DNA of 64,000 nucleotides from DASRDZ01 sp035652335 (GCA_035652335.1 DASRDZ010000071.1:5665-69664); one strand, 5' to 3'. Positions 45,981 through 54,063 are shown, numbered from the stretch's first letter. The notes: generated by a model from the letters alone, not told the origin. Numbers and translations are program-made.

Positions 45981-46919
45981 CTACGCGTCGAGCTGGTCGG
46001 CTCCGACGATGCGGGCGCTGGTCGAGGCGCGGCCGCCGCGCAGGAAGCGCTCCACGGCTCCGCTGAACTCGGCGGGGCGTTCCAGCTGCGGGCAGTGGCC
46101 GCAGTCGTCGACGAGATAGAGCTGCGAGTTGGCGATGCGGCGCTGCAGCGCGATGCCGTGCGCGCTGGGGATGAGGCGATCGTTGGCGCCCCAGACGATG
46201 AGGGTGGGGACGTGCAGCCTCTCGGCGTCGGCGATCAGGCGCCCGGACGCCAGCTCGCGAACGATGACGTGTCCCAGGTCGAAGAGGTGTGCGATGCGCG
46301 CGGCGGTGGTGTAGTTGGCGGAGTAGCCGCGGACGCAGGCGGAGTCGACCGCCGCGGGGCGGTGGAAGACGAGCGTCGAGTAGACCTGGCCGACGACGCG
46401 CTCCAGCATGCCGCCGGGCAGCGCGCGCGCCGCGGGACCGGCCAGCGGTGGGATGCGACCGAGCTGCGCCGTCATCAGCCGCCACCACAGGGGGACGCCG
46501 GCGCCGAGGCCGGCGCAGTCGACCAGCACCAGCCTGGACACGCGCAGCGGCGTGCGCAGCGCGGTGTCGAGCGCGACGGCGCCGCCCAGCGAGTTGCCGA
46601 TGAGCGTGGCGCGGCCGCGCGGAGCGACCTTGGCGATCAGCTCCTCGGCCCAGTGCGCGTACCAGTCGAGCAGCGGACGGCGGCTCGCCGGCTGGGAGCG
46701 ACCGAAGCCGGGCAGGTCGGCGGCGACGACGTGATGCGTCCTCGCCAGCGCCGGCAGCGCGTAGCGCCACGTCGCCATGCTGTCCCCGAAGCCGTGCAGC
46801 AGGATGACCGGCTCGCCTGCCCCCATCTCCAGCACGTGGGTGCGCACCCCGGCGACGCGGAGCACGTGGCTGCGCTCCTCCCCCGCCCGGGGACCCTCGA
46901 GCCAGTGCACGGCGGCCAT
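45981..46919 (-). CDS. Alpha/beta hydrolase
   Basis: 312 residues of the alpha/beta hydrolase fold. Seen: the oxyanion segment VILLHGFGDSMATWRYALPAL, VVAADLPGFGRS, the nucleophile elbow LIGNSLGGAVAL (Ser), the acid in IVWGANDRLIP and the catalytic His in CGHCPQLERP, so the triad is complete. The cap domain lies between. The reaction is unspecified: esterase, haloalkane dehalogenase-like or meta-cleavage hydrolase-like. A TAGACT box eight bases before the ATG supports the start and leaderless transcription. The next leftward gene is 70 bases away. Confidence 0.87.
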   Translation of the reverse strand: MAAVHWLEGPRAGEERSHVLRVAGVRTHVLEMGAGEPVILLHGFGDSMATWRYALPALARTHHVVAADLPGFGRSQPASRRPLLDWYAHWAEELIAKVAPRGRATLIGNSLGGAVALDTALRTPLRVSRLVLVDCAGLGAGVPLWWRLMTAQLGRIPPLAGPAARALPGGMLERVVGQVYSTLVFHRPAAVDSACVRGYSANYTTAARIAHLFDLGHVIVRELASGRLIADAERLHVPTLIVWGANDRLIPSAHGIALQRRIANSQLYLVDDCGHCPQLERPAEFSGAVERFLRGGRASTSARIVGADQLDA

Positions 46920-46927
46920 GGACCCTC

Positions 46928-46933
46928 AGTCTA
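46928..46933 (-). promoter_or_regulatory. -10 box of the alpha/beta hydrolase gene
   Basis: TAGACT read leftward, exactly eight bases before ATG 46919. Confidence 0.45.
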
Positions 46934-47007
46934 TGCCAGGCGACCGCGACGTGACCGGCGATTTTGCAGCGACTGTCCAGAACGCCCGGCGGGGCGCGAC
47001 GCTGCGG

Positions 47008-48177
47008 CTAGGCGGCGCGGCGGGCGGCGCCGCGGCGCCCGGTGGCACGCCGCTTCCGCTGCGGCTTGACCACGCTGATGCGCGGCGGCGTCGCGCTGGC
47101 GGGGGTGCACGCATCGACGCGCGCCGCGAAGTCGCGCAGCAGGCGCCACGTGGAGTCGGGCGCACGGCGGCCGGCCATGACGCCGAGATGGCCGCCGCGC
47201 ACCTGGTGATACTCGCTGTCCAGGAGCACGTCGCACCACGACTCCACCACGGTCGCCGGGGCGAGCACGTCGGTGCTGCCGGCCAGCACCATCACCGGCA
47301 CCGCGATGCGGCGGACGTCGGCGCGGCGGTGGCCGATGCGCAGGCTGCCGTCGAGGATGGCGTTGTCGAGCAACGCGTGGACCAGCTCGTAGCCGGCGCG
47401 GCCGGGATAGGCGGCGAAGGCGTTGACGTACTCGTCGAGCGACTCGAAGTGGACCAGGAACTCGCGGTCGTCGAGGTTGCGCAGCACCGTCAGCGGCTTG
47501 CCGAGCTGCTTGAGCGGCGAGGTCATCTTGAACACCAGCGAGACGACCGGCGCCGGCAGCCCCGTGCGCCGCGCGATGCGCAGCCCCGCCTCGGTGATGG
47601 GCAGGCGCGCCAGCGGGTAGAGGGGGTGGCCGCGGCGGAGGTCGAGCGGGCTGGCCAGCAGCGCCAGGCCGGCGACCCGCTTCCTGCCGATGCGCGAGGA
47701 CGCGTACAGCGCGGCGAAGATGCCGCCGGCGCACCAGCCGGCGAGGACGACCGGCAGGCCGCCGCAGTCCTCCGAGGCCACCTCGACGGCGCGTGCCACG
47801 TAGCCGTCGACGAAGTCGTCGAGGCCGAGGTCGCGATCCTCGAAGCCGAGGGCGCCGTAGTCGAGGACGTAGACGCGGAAGCCGGCGTCGGCGAGCCACT
47901 GCGCCATCGAGGCGCCGCGGCGGATGTCGTACACGCGCGCAGTTCCGCCCAGAGGTGGCACGAACACGAGCGGCAGCTGGTGGCGGCGCTCGGCGGGGTC
48001 GTGGCGGCGCAGCTGGCAGTGCGGCTCGTCGAGGACCACGGTGTGCGGCGACAGGCGGGTGTCGGACAGCCGGCCGCGGAAGACGCGCTCACCGACGTTG
48101 GCGGCGGCGCGGAGCGGCGGGCGGGCAGCGCCGAGGACGAGGTCGACGGCGGCGTCGGGGATGGCCACGGACGGCAC
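47008..48177 (-). CDS. PhaC-like (class III poly-hydroxyalkanoate synthase-type) hydrolase
   Basis: 389 residues. The lipase-like box is AGWCAGG with Cys149 as nucleophile instead of Ser, the defining trait of PHA synthases. Other family traits: LVFVPPLGGTARVYDI, VYVLDYGALGFEDRDLGLDDFVDGYV, LALLASPLDLRRG, and the acid and His of the triad in VLAGSTDVLAP and VRGGHLGVMAG. Size fits class III synthases, which need PhaE; no phaE is present. The Lys/Arg-rich tail (KPQRKRRATGRRGAARRAA) is unusual. GGAGGAG lies about ten bases before the GTG. Divergent from a TetR gene and close to a MaoC dehydratase that could supply (R)-3-hydroxyacyl-CoA. Confidence 0.82.
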   Translation of the reverse strand: MPSVAIPDAAVDLVLGAARPPLRAAANVGERVFRGRLSDTRLSPHTVVLDEPHCQLRRHDPAERRHQLPLVFVPPLGGTARVYDIRRGASMAQWLADAGFRVYVLDYGALGFEDRDLGLDDFVDGYVARAVEVASEDCGGLPVVLAGWCAGGIFAALYASSRIGRKRVAGLALLASPLDLRRGHPLYPLARLPITEAGLRIARRTGLPAPVVSLVFKMTSPLKQLGKPLTVLRNLDDREFLVHFESLDEYVNAFAAYPGRAGYELVHALLDNAILDGSLRIGHRRADVRRIAVPVMVLAGSTDVLAPATVVESWCDVLLDSEYHQVRGGHLGVMAGRRAPDSTWRLLRDFAARVDACTPASATPPRISVVKPQRKRRATGRRGAARRAA

Positions 48178-48244
48178 GGGCTCGCTTCTCCTCCTGGTCC
48201 GCGCCGGGGATCGACCTCCGGTCGCGGCCGTGCTACGCTCTGAG

Positions 48245-48269
48245 CGTCCGCCACCCTAGACGGACGTCC
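48245..48269. promoter_or_regulatory. Interlocked inverted repeats, probable TetR operator
   Basis: CGTCCG (48245-48250) pairs with CGGACG (48261-48266), and the second arm overlaps an 8-bp palindrome GGACGTCC (48262-48269). They lie in the 109-base divergent region between the phaC-like and tetR genes, just upstream of a TACTAG-type -10 for tetR. Confidence 0.45.
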
Positions 48270-48286
48270 AAATACTAGCCGACCCG

Positions 48287-48901
48287 ATGGCCACCGCGCA
48301 ACCGCTCCCGCCGACCCCATCGCGCGCCGACGAGCGCCGCGACCAGATCCTCGCCGCCGTGCTCTCCTGCCTCGGGGAGGGCGGCTTCGACGCCGTCTCC
48401 ATGCGCGCCGTCGCCCACGGCGCGGGCGTCCCCCTGGGCAGCCTCCACTACTACTTCCGCAACAAGGAGGAGATGGTCGGTGCCGCCCTGGCGCGCACCG
48501 TCGACGACACCATCACCGGGATCATCGCCGGCGTCGACGAGACCGCCGCGCCGCGCACACGGCTGCGCTCGCTGGTCGTCGAGGCCATGCCGCGGCTCTG
48601 CGAGGACGCCACGCTGGTCCCCGTCTACATCGGCTTCTGGAGCTGGTGCCAGAAGGTGCCCGAGCGCCGCGCCCTGTACCACCGCGTGTCGGAGTCGGTC
48701 CAGGCGCGCCTGCGCATGCTCGTCGAGCAGGGCGTGGCGCGAGGCGACTTCCACCCGGGCGACCCCTCCGTCGCCGCCACCATGGTGCTGAGCACCCTGA
48801 TCGGGTTCCTCCTCGACCACCACGGCGCGGGCGACTGCTCCCCGGCGCTGGTCGAGGGGTTGCACGCGCGCATCGAGGCGGCGCTCGGCGTCCGCGACTG
48901 A
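48287..48901 (+). CDS. TetR/AcrR-family transcriptional regulator
   Basis: 204 residues. N-terminal helix-turn-helix: RRDQILAAVLSCLGEGGFDAVSMRAVAHGAGVP-type sequence with recognition helix LGSLHYYFRNKEEMV, followed by an all-helical ligand domain with FWSWCQKVPERRALYHRVSE. Family members are usually repressors released by a small ligand such as an acyl-CoA. Placed head-to-head with the phaC-like gene and upstream of maoC, with a palindrome in the shared control region, it most likely regulates that cluster; this is inference. Confidence 0.92.
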   Translation: MATAQPLPPTPSRADERRDQILAAVLSCLGEGGFDAVSMRAVAHGAGVPLGSLHYYFRNKEEMVGAALARTVDDTITGIIAGVDETAAPRTRLRSLVVEAMPRLCEDATLVPVYIGFWSWCQKVPERRALYHRVSESVQARLRMLVEQGVARGDFHPGDPSVAATMVLSTLIGFLLDHHGAGDCSPALVEGLHARIEAALGVRD

Positions 48902-48930
48902 TCGCGACGCTGCGGACGGCGCGGCCGGCC

Positions 48931-48939
48931 TGCTAGCGT
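48931..48939 (+). promoter_or_regulatory. Extended -10 promoter of the MaoC gene
   Basis: TGC-TAGCGT followed by exactly eight bases and the ATG at 48948; matches the leaderless promoter pattern of this window. Confidence 0.45.
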
Positions 48940-48947
48940 CGCGCCGC

Positions 48948-49403
48948 ATGAAGACGTTCACGAGTGCGGACGACCTGCGTGCTGCCGTGGGGCAGCACAT
49001 CGGCCACAGCGACTGGCACGCCGTCGACCAGGAGCGCATCGACCGCTTCGCCGACGCCACCGGCGACCACCAGTGGATCCACGTCGACCCGGAGCGCGCC
49101 AGCCGCGAGTCGCCGTTCGGGACCACCATCGCCCACGGCTACCTGACGCTCTCGCTGATCCCCTGGCTGATGGGCGAGGTGGTGAGCTACGAGGGCGTCA
49201 AGATGGGCGTCAACTACGGCTGCAACAAGGTGCGCTTCCCCGCCCCCGTCAAGGTGGGCTCGCGCGTCCGCGCCGGGGCGGAGCTGGTGTCGGTGGAGGA
49301 CGTCCCCGGCGGCGTGCAGCTGGTGAACCGCGTCACCATCGAGGTCGAGGGCGCCGAGAAACCGTCCTGTGTGGCCGAAACCGTCTCGCGCCTGTATTTC
49401 TAG
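48948..49403 (+). CDS. MaoC-like (R)-specific enoyl-CoA hydratase
   Basis: 151-residue hotdog-fold dehydratase. The catalytic hydratase-2 motif is visible: RFADATGDHQWIHVDPERA (Asp and His five residues apart) followed by PFGTTIAHGYLTLSLIPWLM, the substrate-tunnel helix typical of PhaJ and NodN-like proteins. It would hydrate trans-2-enoyl-CoA to (R)-3-hydroxyacyl-CoA, a PHA precursor, which fits the PhaC-like gene 0.8 kb away. The start is supported by a TAGCGT -10 box eight bases upstream. Confidence 0.9.
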   Translation: MKTFTSADDLRAAVGQHIGHSDWHAVDQERIDRFADATGDHQWIHVDPERASRESPFGTTIAHGYLTLSLIPWLMGEVVSYEGVKMGVNYGCNKVRFPAPVKVGSRVRAGAELVSVEDVPGGVQLVNRVTIEVEGAEKPSCVAETVSRLYF

Positions 49404-49404
49404 C

Positions 49405-50934
49405 TCACAACCTCGCGAACTCGAACGCGAGATGCACGAAGCTGCGCACCGGCGTCCCGCTCGGCCCCTTGGGCACGGTGGTGAGGTCGCCCTGGTCGTT
49501 CCAGGCGGTGCCGGCGATGTCGAGATGCACCCAGGGGAGGTCGCCGGCGAACTCGCGCAGGAACAGCGCGGCGGTGATGCTCCCCGCCTGGCGTCCGGCG
49601 ATGTTCTTGATGTCGGCGACGTCGCTGTGCAGCACCTCGTACTCGGGGTGGATCGGCAGCGGCGCGAAGCGGTCGCCTCCGCGCCGCGCGGCGCGCATGA
49701 GCAGGGCGGCGAAATCCTCGTCGTTGGTGAACATGCCCGTGTTGACGTGGCCCAGCGCCACCACCATGGCGCCGGTCAGCGTGGCCACGTCGACCAGGTG
49801 CGTCGCCCCCATGCGCCGCGCCCACTCCAGGCCGTCGGCGAGGATGATGCGGCCCTCGGCGTCGGTGTTGAGCACCTCGATGGTCCTGCCGCTCATCGAG
49901 GTGAGCACGTCGCCGGGCTTGTAGGCGCGCCCGCCCGGCATGTTCTCGGTGGAGGGGACGACGCCGATGACGTTCGCCCTCGGCTTGAGCTGGGCGATGG
50001 CCCACATCGCCGCCAGCACCGCGGCGCCCCCGCCCATGTCGTCCTTCATCGCCTCCATGCCCGCGGAGGGCTTGATGGAGATGCCGCCGGTGTCGAAGGT
50101 GATGCCCTTGCCCACCAGGGCGAGCCGCGGTCCGTCGGGCCTGCCGCCGTCCCAGCGCACGGCGATCATCACCGGCGGCTCGTCGCTGCCGCGGGCGACG
50201 CCGAGTAGCGCGCCCGCCTTCTCTCGCTCCAGCGCCGCCCTGTCGAGGACCTCGACCTCGAGGCCGGTGCCCTCGTAGAGCTTCTGCGCGCGCTGGGCGA
50301 AGAGCGTCGGGGTGAGCAGGTTGCCGGGCGTCGCCACCCAGCCGCGCACCGTGTTGGTCGCCTCGGCGAGGACCAGCGCCTGGCGCAGCGCGTCCTCCAT
50401 GCCGGGGTGACCGTCGAGGCCGCCCAGGGCGATGCGCTCGATGCTCCTGCCGTTGTCCTCCTCCTCCCGCTTGTCCCTGGGGCTGCGGTAGTTGCCCAGG
50501 GCCAGCCCGGTGACCACCGAGTGCACCGTGTCGAAGAAGGCCGCGTCGCCCTCGCCGTTTCGGCCGGCGATGGCAGCAACGACGGCGTCGTCGACGTAGG
50601 CGCTGATGCTGCGCGCACCCTGCTTGCGGAGCGCGCTGCCCGCGAACCAGAAGGCGTTGTGCAGGCGGTAGGTGTCGAGCTGCCCCGGCTTGCCGAGACC
50701 GAGCACCATCACCCGCTTGGCGGGCAGGCGGCCCAGGGTGTGCACCACCGGGCGGTCGGCGAACCTGCCCGTCAGCTCCTTGGCGTCGCGCATCTCGGTG
50801 AGCAGGCCGTCGAGGGCGCGGTCGACCTCCTGCGCGGCCGGCGAGAGACCGTCCTCGAAGCTGGTGACGACGACGGCGTCGCTGCCGGCGGCGGTGACGG
50901 ATTGCGTTTCCGGGTTGGCCTGGATCACGGTCAC
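49405..50934 (-). CDS. pepA: Leucyl aminopeptidase (M17)
   Basis: 509 residues, normal for the family. Two-metal exopeptidase that removes N-terminal residues from peptides. Seen: LVGKGITFDTGGISIKPSAGMEAMKDDMGGGAAV (shown in part here: metal Lys/Asp region), the signature NTDAEGRIILADGL, ATLTGAMVVALGHVNTGMF and HLDIAGTAWNDQG. The N-terminal regulatory domain is complete. The GTG start overlaps the stop of the RpiB-like gene (GTGA), so it is the last gene of an HTH-rpiB-pepA operon. Confidence 0.94.
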   Translation of the reverse strand: MTVIQANPETQSVTAAGSDAVVVTSFEDGLSPAAQEVDRALDGLLTEMRDAKELTGRFADRPVVHTLGRLPAKRVMVLGLGKPGQLDTYRLHNAFWFAGSALRKQGARSISAYVDDAVVAAIAGRNGEGDAAFFDTVHSVVTGLALGNYRSPRDKREEEDNGRSIERIALGGLDGHPGMEDALRQALVLAEATNTVRGWVATPGNLLTPTLFAQRAQKLYEGTGLEVEVLDRAALEREKAGALLGVARGSDEPPVMIAVRWDGGRPDGPRLALVGKGITFDTGGISIKPSAGMEAMKDDMGGGAAVLAAMWAIAQLKPRANVIGVVPSTENMPGGRAYKPGDVLTSMSGRTIEVLNTDAEGRIILADGLEWARRMGATHLVDVATLTGAMVVALGHVNTGMFTNDEDFAALLMRAARRGGDRFAPLPIHPEYEVLHSDVADIKNIAGRQAGSITAALFLREFAGDLPWVHLDIAGTAWNDQGDLTTVPKGPSGTPVRSFVHLAFEFARL

Positions 50935-51422
50935 TCCACTGACTGGGCCACCGCGCGCTCGCGGTAGCGGCGTTCGATTGCGCTGACGCGGTCGATGTTG
51001 GGCTGCTCCGAGGCCTCGACGTCGCGCGTCTGCATCCAGGCGTCGACGATCTCGGCGGCGACGGCTGCGCTGGTGGCGCGCAGCGAGAGGGCGAGGACGT
51101 TGGCGTCGTTCCAGCGGCGGGCGCCGCGCGCGGTCTCGGCGTCGGCGCAGAGCGCCGCGCGCACGCCGGGCACCTTGTTGGCGGCGATGCTCACGCCGGT
51201 TCCGGTCCAGCAGCAGACGACGCCGTCGTCGACGGCGTGCGACGCGACCAGCCGGGCAACCTGCTCGGCGACGTCGGGCCACGGCGTGTCGGGCGCGCCC
51301 ACCGCGCCGACGCGGACCACGGTGCAGCCGCTGCGCTCCAGGGAGTCCGCGATGCCGTCGGCGACGGGATGGCGCATGTCGCTGCCGACGGCGACGCGGC
51401 GCTGCGCCTGCGCGTCGCTCAT
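50931..51422 (-). CDS. rpiB: RpiB/LacA/LacB-family sugar-phosphate isomerase
   Basis: 163 residues. Ribose-5-phosphate isomerase B interconverts ribose-5-P and ribulose-5-P. Seen: VAVGSDMRHPVADGIADSL, where RpiB usually reads GxDHAG, then CWTGTGVSIAANKVPGVRAAL with the catalytic Cys of the CGTGIG loop (here CWTGTG), and ARRWNDANVLALSLR. The substitutions at the phosphate-binding start and catalytic loop leave the sugar specificity open. The ATG overlaps the upstream HTH gene stop (ATGA), and its own stop overlaps pepA. Confidence 0.83.
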   Translation of the reverse strand: MSDAQAQRRVAVGSDMRHPVADGIADSLERSGCTVVRVGAVGAPDTPWPDVAEQVARLVASHAVDDGVVCCWTGTGVSIAANKVPGVRAALCADAETARGARRWNDANVLALSLRATSAAVAAEIVDAWMQTRDVEASEQPNIDRVSAIERRYRERAVAQSVE

Positions 51423-51652
51423 CGGTCGGTGCGCGCCCTGCCGAGCGAGGCGCGGATGCGGCGCACGTCGTCGGCGGTGAAGCGGTTGCGACCGAGGTGG
51501 TCGACCGCGCTGGGATGCACGCGATCGTCGCGGATCCAGTTGACCACCACCTGCGGCTTGACGCCGAGCATCGGGCCCACCTCGGCGGGGCCGTAGAGCT
51601 CGCCGTCGACCGGCTCGGGGCGTGCGGCGCCGTCCGCGGGCTGCAGGGTCAC
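51419..51652 (-). CDS. Small helix-turn-helix (MerR/excisionase-like) protein
   Basis: 77 residues. Core: LYGPAEVGPMLGVKPQVVVNWI followed by a short wing VDHLGRNRFTADDVRRIRASL, the layout of MerR-type or excisionase-like DNA-binding domains without an effector domain. It is probably a DNA-binding regulator or nucleoid factor. The GTG start is preceded at six bases by a TACGAT -10 box; the stop overlaps the RpiB-like start. Divergent from queG. Confidence 0.72.
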   Translation of the reverse strand: MTLQPADGAARPEPVDGELYGPAEVGPMLGVKPQVVVNWIRDDRVHPSAVDHLGRNRFTADDVRRIRASLGRARTDR

Positions 51653-51658
51653 CCGGGG

Positions 51659-51664
51659 ATCGTA
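51659..51664 (-). promoter_or_regulatory. -10 box of the HTH-rpiB-pepA operon
   Basis: TACGAT read leftward, six bases before GTG 51652, in the 57-base divergent gap with queG. Confidence 0.4.
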
Positions 51665-51709
51665 GCGCGACAGGCCAAGCGCCCATGCGCGCGACAATGC
51701 CCGGCAACG

Positions 51710-52783
51710 GTGGACCGCCTCGAGCTTCGCGACGACCTGCTCGCCGAGGCCCGGCGCCGCGGCTTCGCGGCCGCCGGCGTCGCCGGGGTGCGGCCCTTCC
51801 GCCGCGCCCGGGAGCGCGGCCTGCGCGCCGTGGCGGAGGGACGGATGGACGGCATGCCCTGGTACACCGCGCGCCGCGTCGAGGGCATCACCGACCCGGC
51901 GCGCCCGCATCCCTGGGCGCGATCGCTGCTCTCCCTGGCGTGGCCGTGTCCTCCCGCGATGCGGCCCGACGACCGGCCGCCGTCCGGCGACGCGGGCCGG
52001 CCGCGCGGACGCATCTCCTCGTACGCGTGTTTGCCGGGCGGCGACTACCACGACGTGCTGGCGCAGGCCTGCGACGACCTCGCCGCGTGGCTGCGCTCGC
52101 GGGTGCCGGAGCTGCGCAGCAAGCGCTTCGTCGACCACGGCTGGGCGATGGACCGCGCCGTCGCCGAGCGCGCCGGCGTCGGCTTCGCCGGCAAGCATGC
52201 GTCGATCATCACCCGCACAGCGGGGTCGTACGTGCTGCTCGCCGAGATGCTGCTGTCGGTGTCGCTGCCGCCGACACCGCCCTCGCGACGCACCTGCGGG
52301 CAGTGCAGCGCCTGCCTGCCCGCGTGTCCCACCGGCGCCATCCGCGAGCCCGGCGTCATCGACGCACGCCGCTGCATCTCGTATCTCACCATCGAGCACC
52401 GCGGACCGATCCCGCTGGAGCTGCGGCCCCTGATGGGGACGTGGGCCTTCGGCTGCGACCTCTGCCAGGAGGCCTGCCCCATCAACCGCCGACTCGCGCC
52501 GCAACCGCTACCCGACACCGGCGCGTCGACGGCGCGCGGACCGGTGCCGTTCCCCGACCTCGTCGAGTGCCTGCAGCTCGACGACGACGCATTCCGTCAG
52601 CGCTTCCGTCATACCGCCGTGTGGCGCGCGGGGCGTGCGGGGCTCGCGCGCAACGCCGCCGTCGCACTCGGCAACGCGGGTGACCGCGCCGCCCTTCCAG
52701 CGCTGCGCGCCGCGCGCGACGGCGATCCCGATCCCGCCGTGCGCGAGGCCGCAGGGTGGGCCATGGCGCGCCTCGGCGCCTAG
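51710..52783 (+). CDS. queG: Epoxyqueuosine reductase
   Basis: 357 residues. Cobalamin- and iron-sulfur-dependent enzyme for the last step of queuosine tRNA modification. Seen: YACLPGGDYHDVLA, FVDHGWAMDRAVAERAGVGFAGKH with the catalytic Asp region, then two 4Fe-4S motifs CGQCSACLPACPTGAI and CDLCQEACPIN, and a C-terminal HEAT-like segment ALGNAGDRAALPALRAARDGD. Start: GTG at 51710; a GACAAT box lies eleven to twelve bases upstream. No other queuosine genes are nearby. Confidence 0.93.
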   Translation: MDRLELRDDLLAEARRRGFAAAGVAGVRPFRRARERGLRAVAEGRMDGMPWYTARRVEGITDPARPHPWARSLLSLAWPCPPAMRPDDRPPSGDAGRPRGRISSYACLPGGDYHDVLAQACDDLAAWLRSRVPELRSKRFVDHGWAMDRAVAERAGVGFAGKHASIITRTAGSYVLLAEMLLSVSLPPTPPSRRTCGQCSACLPACPTGAIREPGVIDARRCISYLTIEHRGPIPLELRPLMGTWAFGCDLCQEACPINRRLAPQPLPDTGASTARGPVPFPDLVECLQLDDDAFRQRFRHTAVWRAGRAGLARNAAVALGNAGDRAALPALRAARDGDPDPAVREAAGWAMARLGA

Positions 52784-52788
52784 AGCCC

Positions 52789-52794
52789 TACACT
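52789..52794 (+). promoter_or_regulatory. -10 box of the YhhN gene
   Basis: TACACT just after the queG stop; predicted start of transcription about 52801, giving a leader of about 30 bases with an AGGAG ribosome site at 52821-52825. Confidence 0.4.
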
Positions 52795-52832
52795 CCCGCA
52801 CACGTGCGACGAGACACGAGAGGAGTGGCGCC

Positions 52833-53474
52833 ACGACCAGCACCGCAGCCATCCTGCTGGCGCTCGCCGCCGTCACCGCGGTGGCCGATTGGTTCGCGGT
52901 TGCCACGCGGCGCAAGCCCCTGGAGTACGCCTGCAAGCCGCTGACGCTGGCGCTGCTCACCGGCGTCGCGCTGGCGCTGCACCCGGCGTACGACTCGCGG
53001 CGCGCGGCGTTCGCCGTCGCGCTGGTCCTGTCGCTGCTGGGCGACGTGTTCCTGATGCTGCCGCGGGACATGTTCGCCTTCGGGCTGGCGTCGTTCCTGC
53101 TCGGGCACATCGCCTACGTGGTCGGACTGCGCAACGGGCCCGGCAACACGGCGGCGCTGGTCGCTGCGTCGATCGGCGTGGTGGTCATCGCCGCGGTGGT
53201 GGGACGGCGCGTCCTGCAGGGGGTGGTGGCGAGCGGCCACAGGGAGCTGACGGGTCCGGTGGTCGCCTACATGGCGGTGCTGGCGGCGATGCTCGTCTGC
53301 GCGCTGGCGACGCTCAACCCGCTGGCCGGGCTCGGCGCGGGGCTGTTCTTCTGCTCCGACGCGGTGCTGTCCTGGAACCGCTTCGTCCGCCCCCTCGCAT
53401 GGGGGCCGCTGGCGGTGATCGTCAGCTACCACCTCGGTCAGGGGCTGCTGGTGCTGTCGCTGGTGCGTCGCTGA
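52833..53474 (+). CDS. YhhN family membrane protein (lysoplasmalogenase-like), apparent ACG start
   Basis: About 213 residues with eight hydrophobic segments. YhhN/TMEM86 signatures: LEYACKPLTLALLTGVALAL, SLLGDVFLMLP, FGLASFLLGHIAYVVGL, FFCSDAVLSWNRF and VIVSYHLGQGLLVLSLV. The family includes lysoplasmalogenases cleaving vinyl-ether lysolipids. Start: a good AGGAG at 52821-52825 is followed, seven bases later, by ACG ACC AGC where ATG would give the expected MTSTAAILLALAAVTAVADW. No ATG, GTG or TTG in frame precedes the first membrane helix; the first one inside (GTG 52881) would remove most of it. The gene therefore uses ACG, or the base is a mutation or error. It overlaps the convergent padR by 53 bases. 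Confidence 0.8.
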   Translation, partial: TTSTAAILLALAAVTAVADWFAVATRRKPLEYACKPLTLALLTGVALALHPAYDSRRAAFAVALVLSLLGDVFLMLPRDMFAFGLASFLLGHIAYVVGLRNGPGNTAALVAASIGVVVIAAVVGRRVLQGVVASGHRELTGPVVAYMAVLAAMLVCALATLNPLAGLGAGLFFCSDAVLSWNRFVRPLAWGPLAVIVSYHLGQGLLVLSLVRR

Positions 53475-54000
53475 GCAGGGGCAGCCCCTCCAGCCAGCGC
53501 AGCACCGCGCGCTCGTGCTCGAGGCCGTAGCGCAGCGCCATCACCGAGAACTCCTCCTCGGGAAGGTCCTTGATCGCCTCGTGGAGGTCCTCGTAGTGGG
53601 CCAGCTGCCGCTCGTGCCAGGCGCGGTGGAGGACGAGGAAGCGGCGCAGCAGCGCGGGGTCGAGGTACCGCCCGAAGAACACGGTGAGCAGGAGCGGTGA
53701 GCGGACCAGGTCGGGCCCCGGCTCGCGGGCGATCCAGCGAGAGAAGGCGTCGCGCCCGGCGGCGGTGAGCGAGTAGGGCCGGCGCTCTCGCGCACCGGTC
53801 TCGCCGGCCTCGACCAGGCCCTGCTCCTCCAGGCTGCGCAGCTCGCGGTAGACCTGGCTGCGGGTGACGTTCCAGAAGTTGCCGATGCTCTCCTCGACGG
53901 CCTGGACGATCTCCCAGCCGGAGCGGGGCTGCTCGTGGAGGAAGCCGAGCAGGGAGGCGGCGGTCGCGTTCAGCTCAGGCACGGGCTTGACATAGTCCAC
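53422..54000 (-). CDS. PadR-family transcriptional regulator
   Basis: 192 residues. N-terminal winged helix: ATAASLLGFLHEQPRSGWEIVQAVEES, FWNVTRSQVYRELRSLEEQGLVEA and wing ERRPYSLTAAGRDAFSRWI, then the C-terminal Vir_C-like dimerisation helices (RFLVLHRAWHERQLAHYEDL). PadR proteins are usually ligand-released repressors of a neighbouring gene. GTG start at 54000. It is head-to-head with the 141-residue protein gene, and the shared region contains an inverted repeat inside a promoter with a perfect TTGACA -35. Confidence 0.92.
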   Translation of the reverse strand: MDYVKPVPELNATAASLLGFLHEQPRSGWEIVQAVEESIGNFWNVTRSQVYRELRSLEEQGLVEAGETGARERRPYSLTAAGRDAFSRWIAREPGPDLVRSPLLLTVFFGRYLDPALLRRFLVLHRAWHERQLAHYEDLHEAIKDLPEEEFSVMALRYGLEHERAVLRWLEGLPLLSDAPATAPAAPDRGGS

Positions 54001-54020
54001 ATTGTTCGGTCAATATGTCC
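53987..54020 (+). promoter_or_regulatory. Sigma-70-like promoter with embedded probable PadR operator
   Basis: TTGACA (53987-53992), 18-base spacer and CAATAT (54011-54016) form a promoter toward the gene at 54064. Imperfect 10-base arms (53995-54004 and 54011-54020, 7 of 10 paired, ACATTG/CAATATGT core) lie between and over the boxes, as expected for PadR repression; they also cover the padR start codon. Confidence 0.55.
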
Positions 54021-54063
54021 GGTGAGATCGCCATATGGGCAACGGTACCACGGAGGAAGGAGC

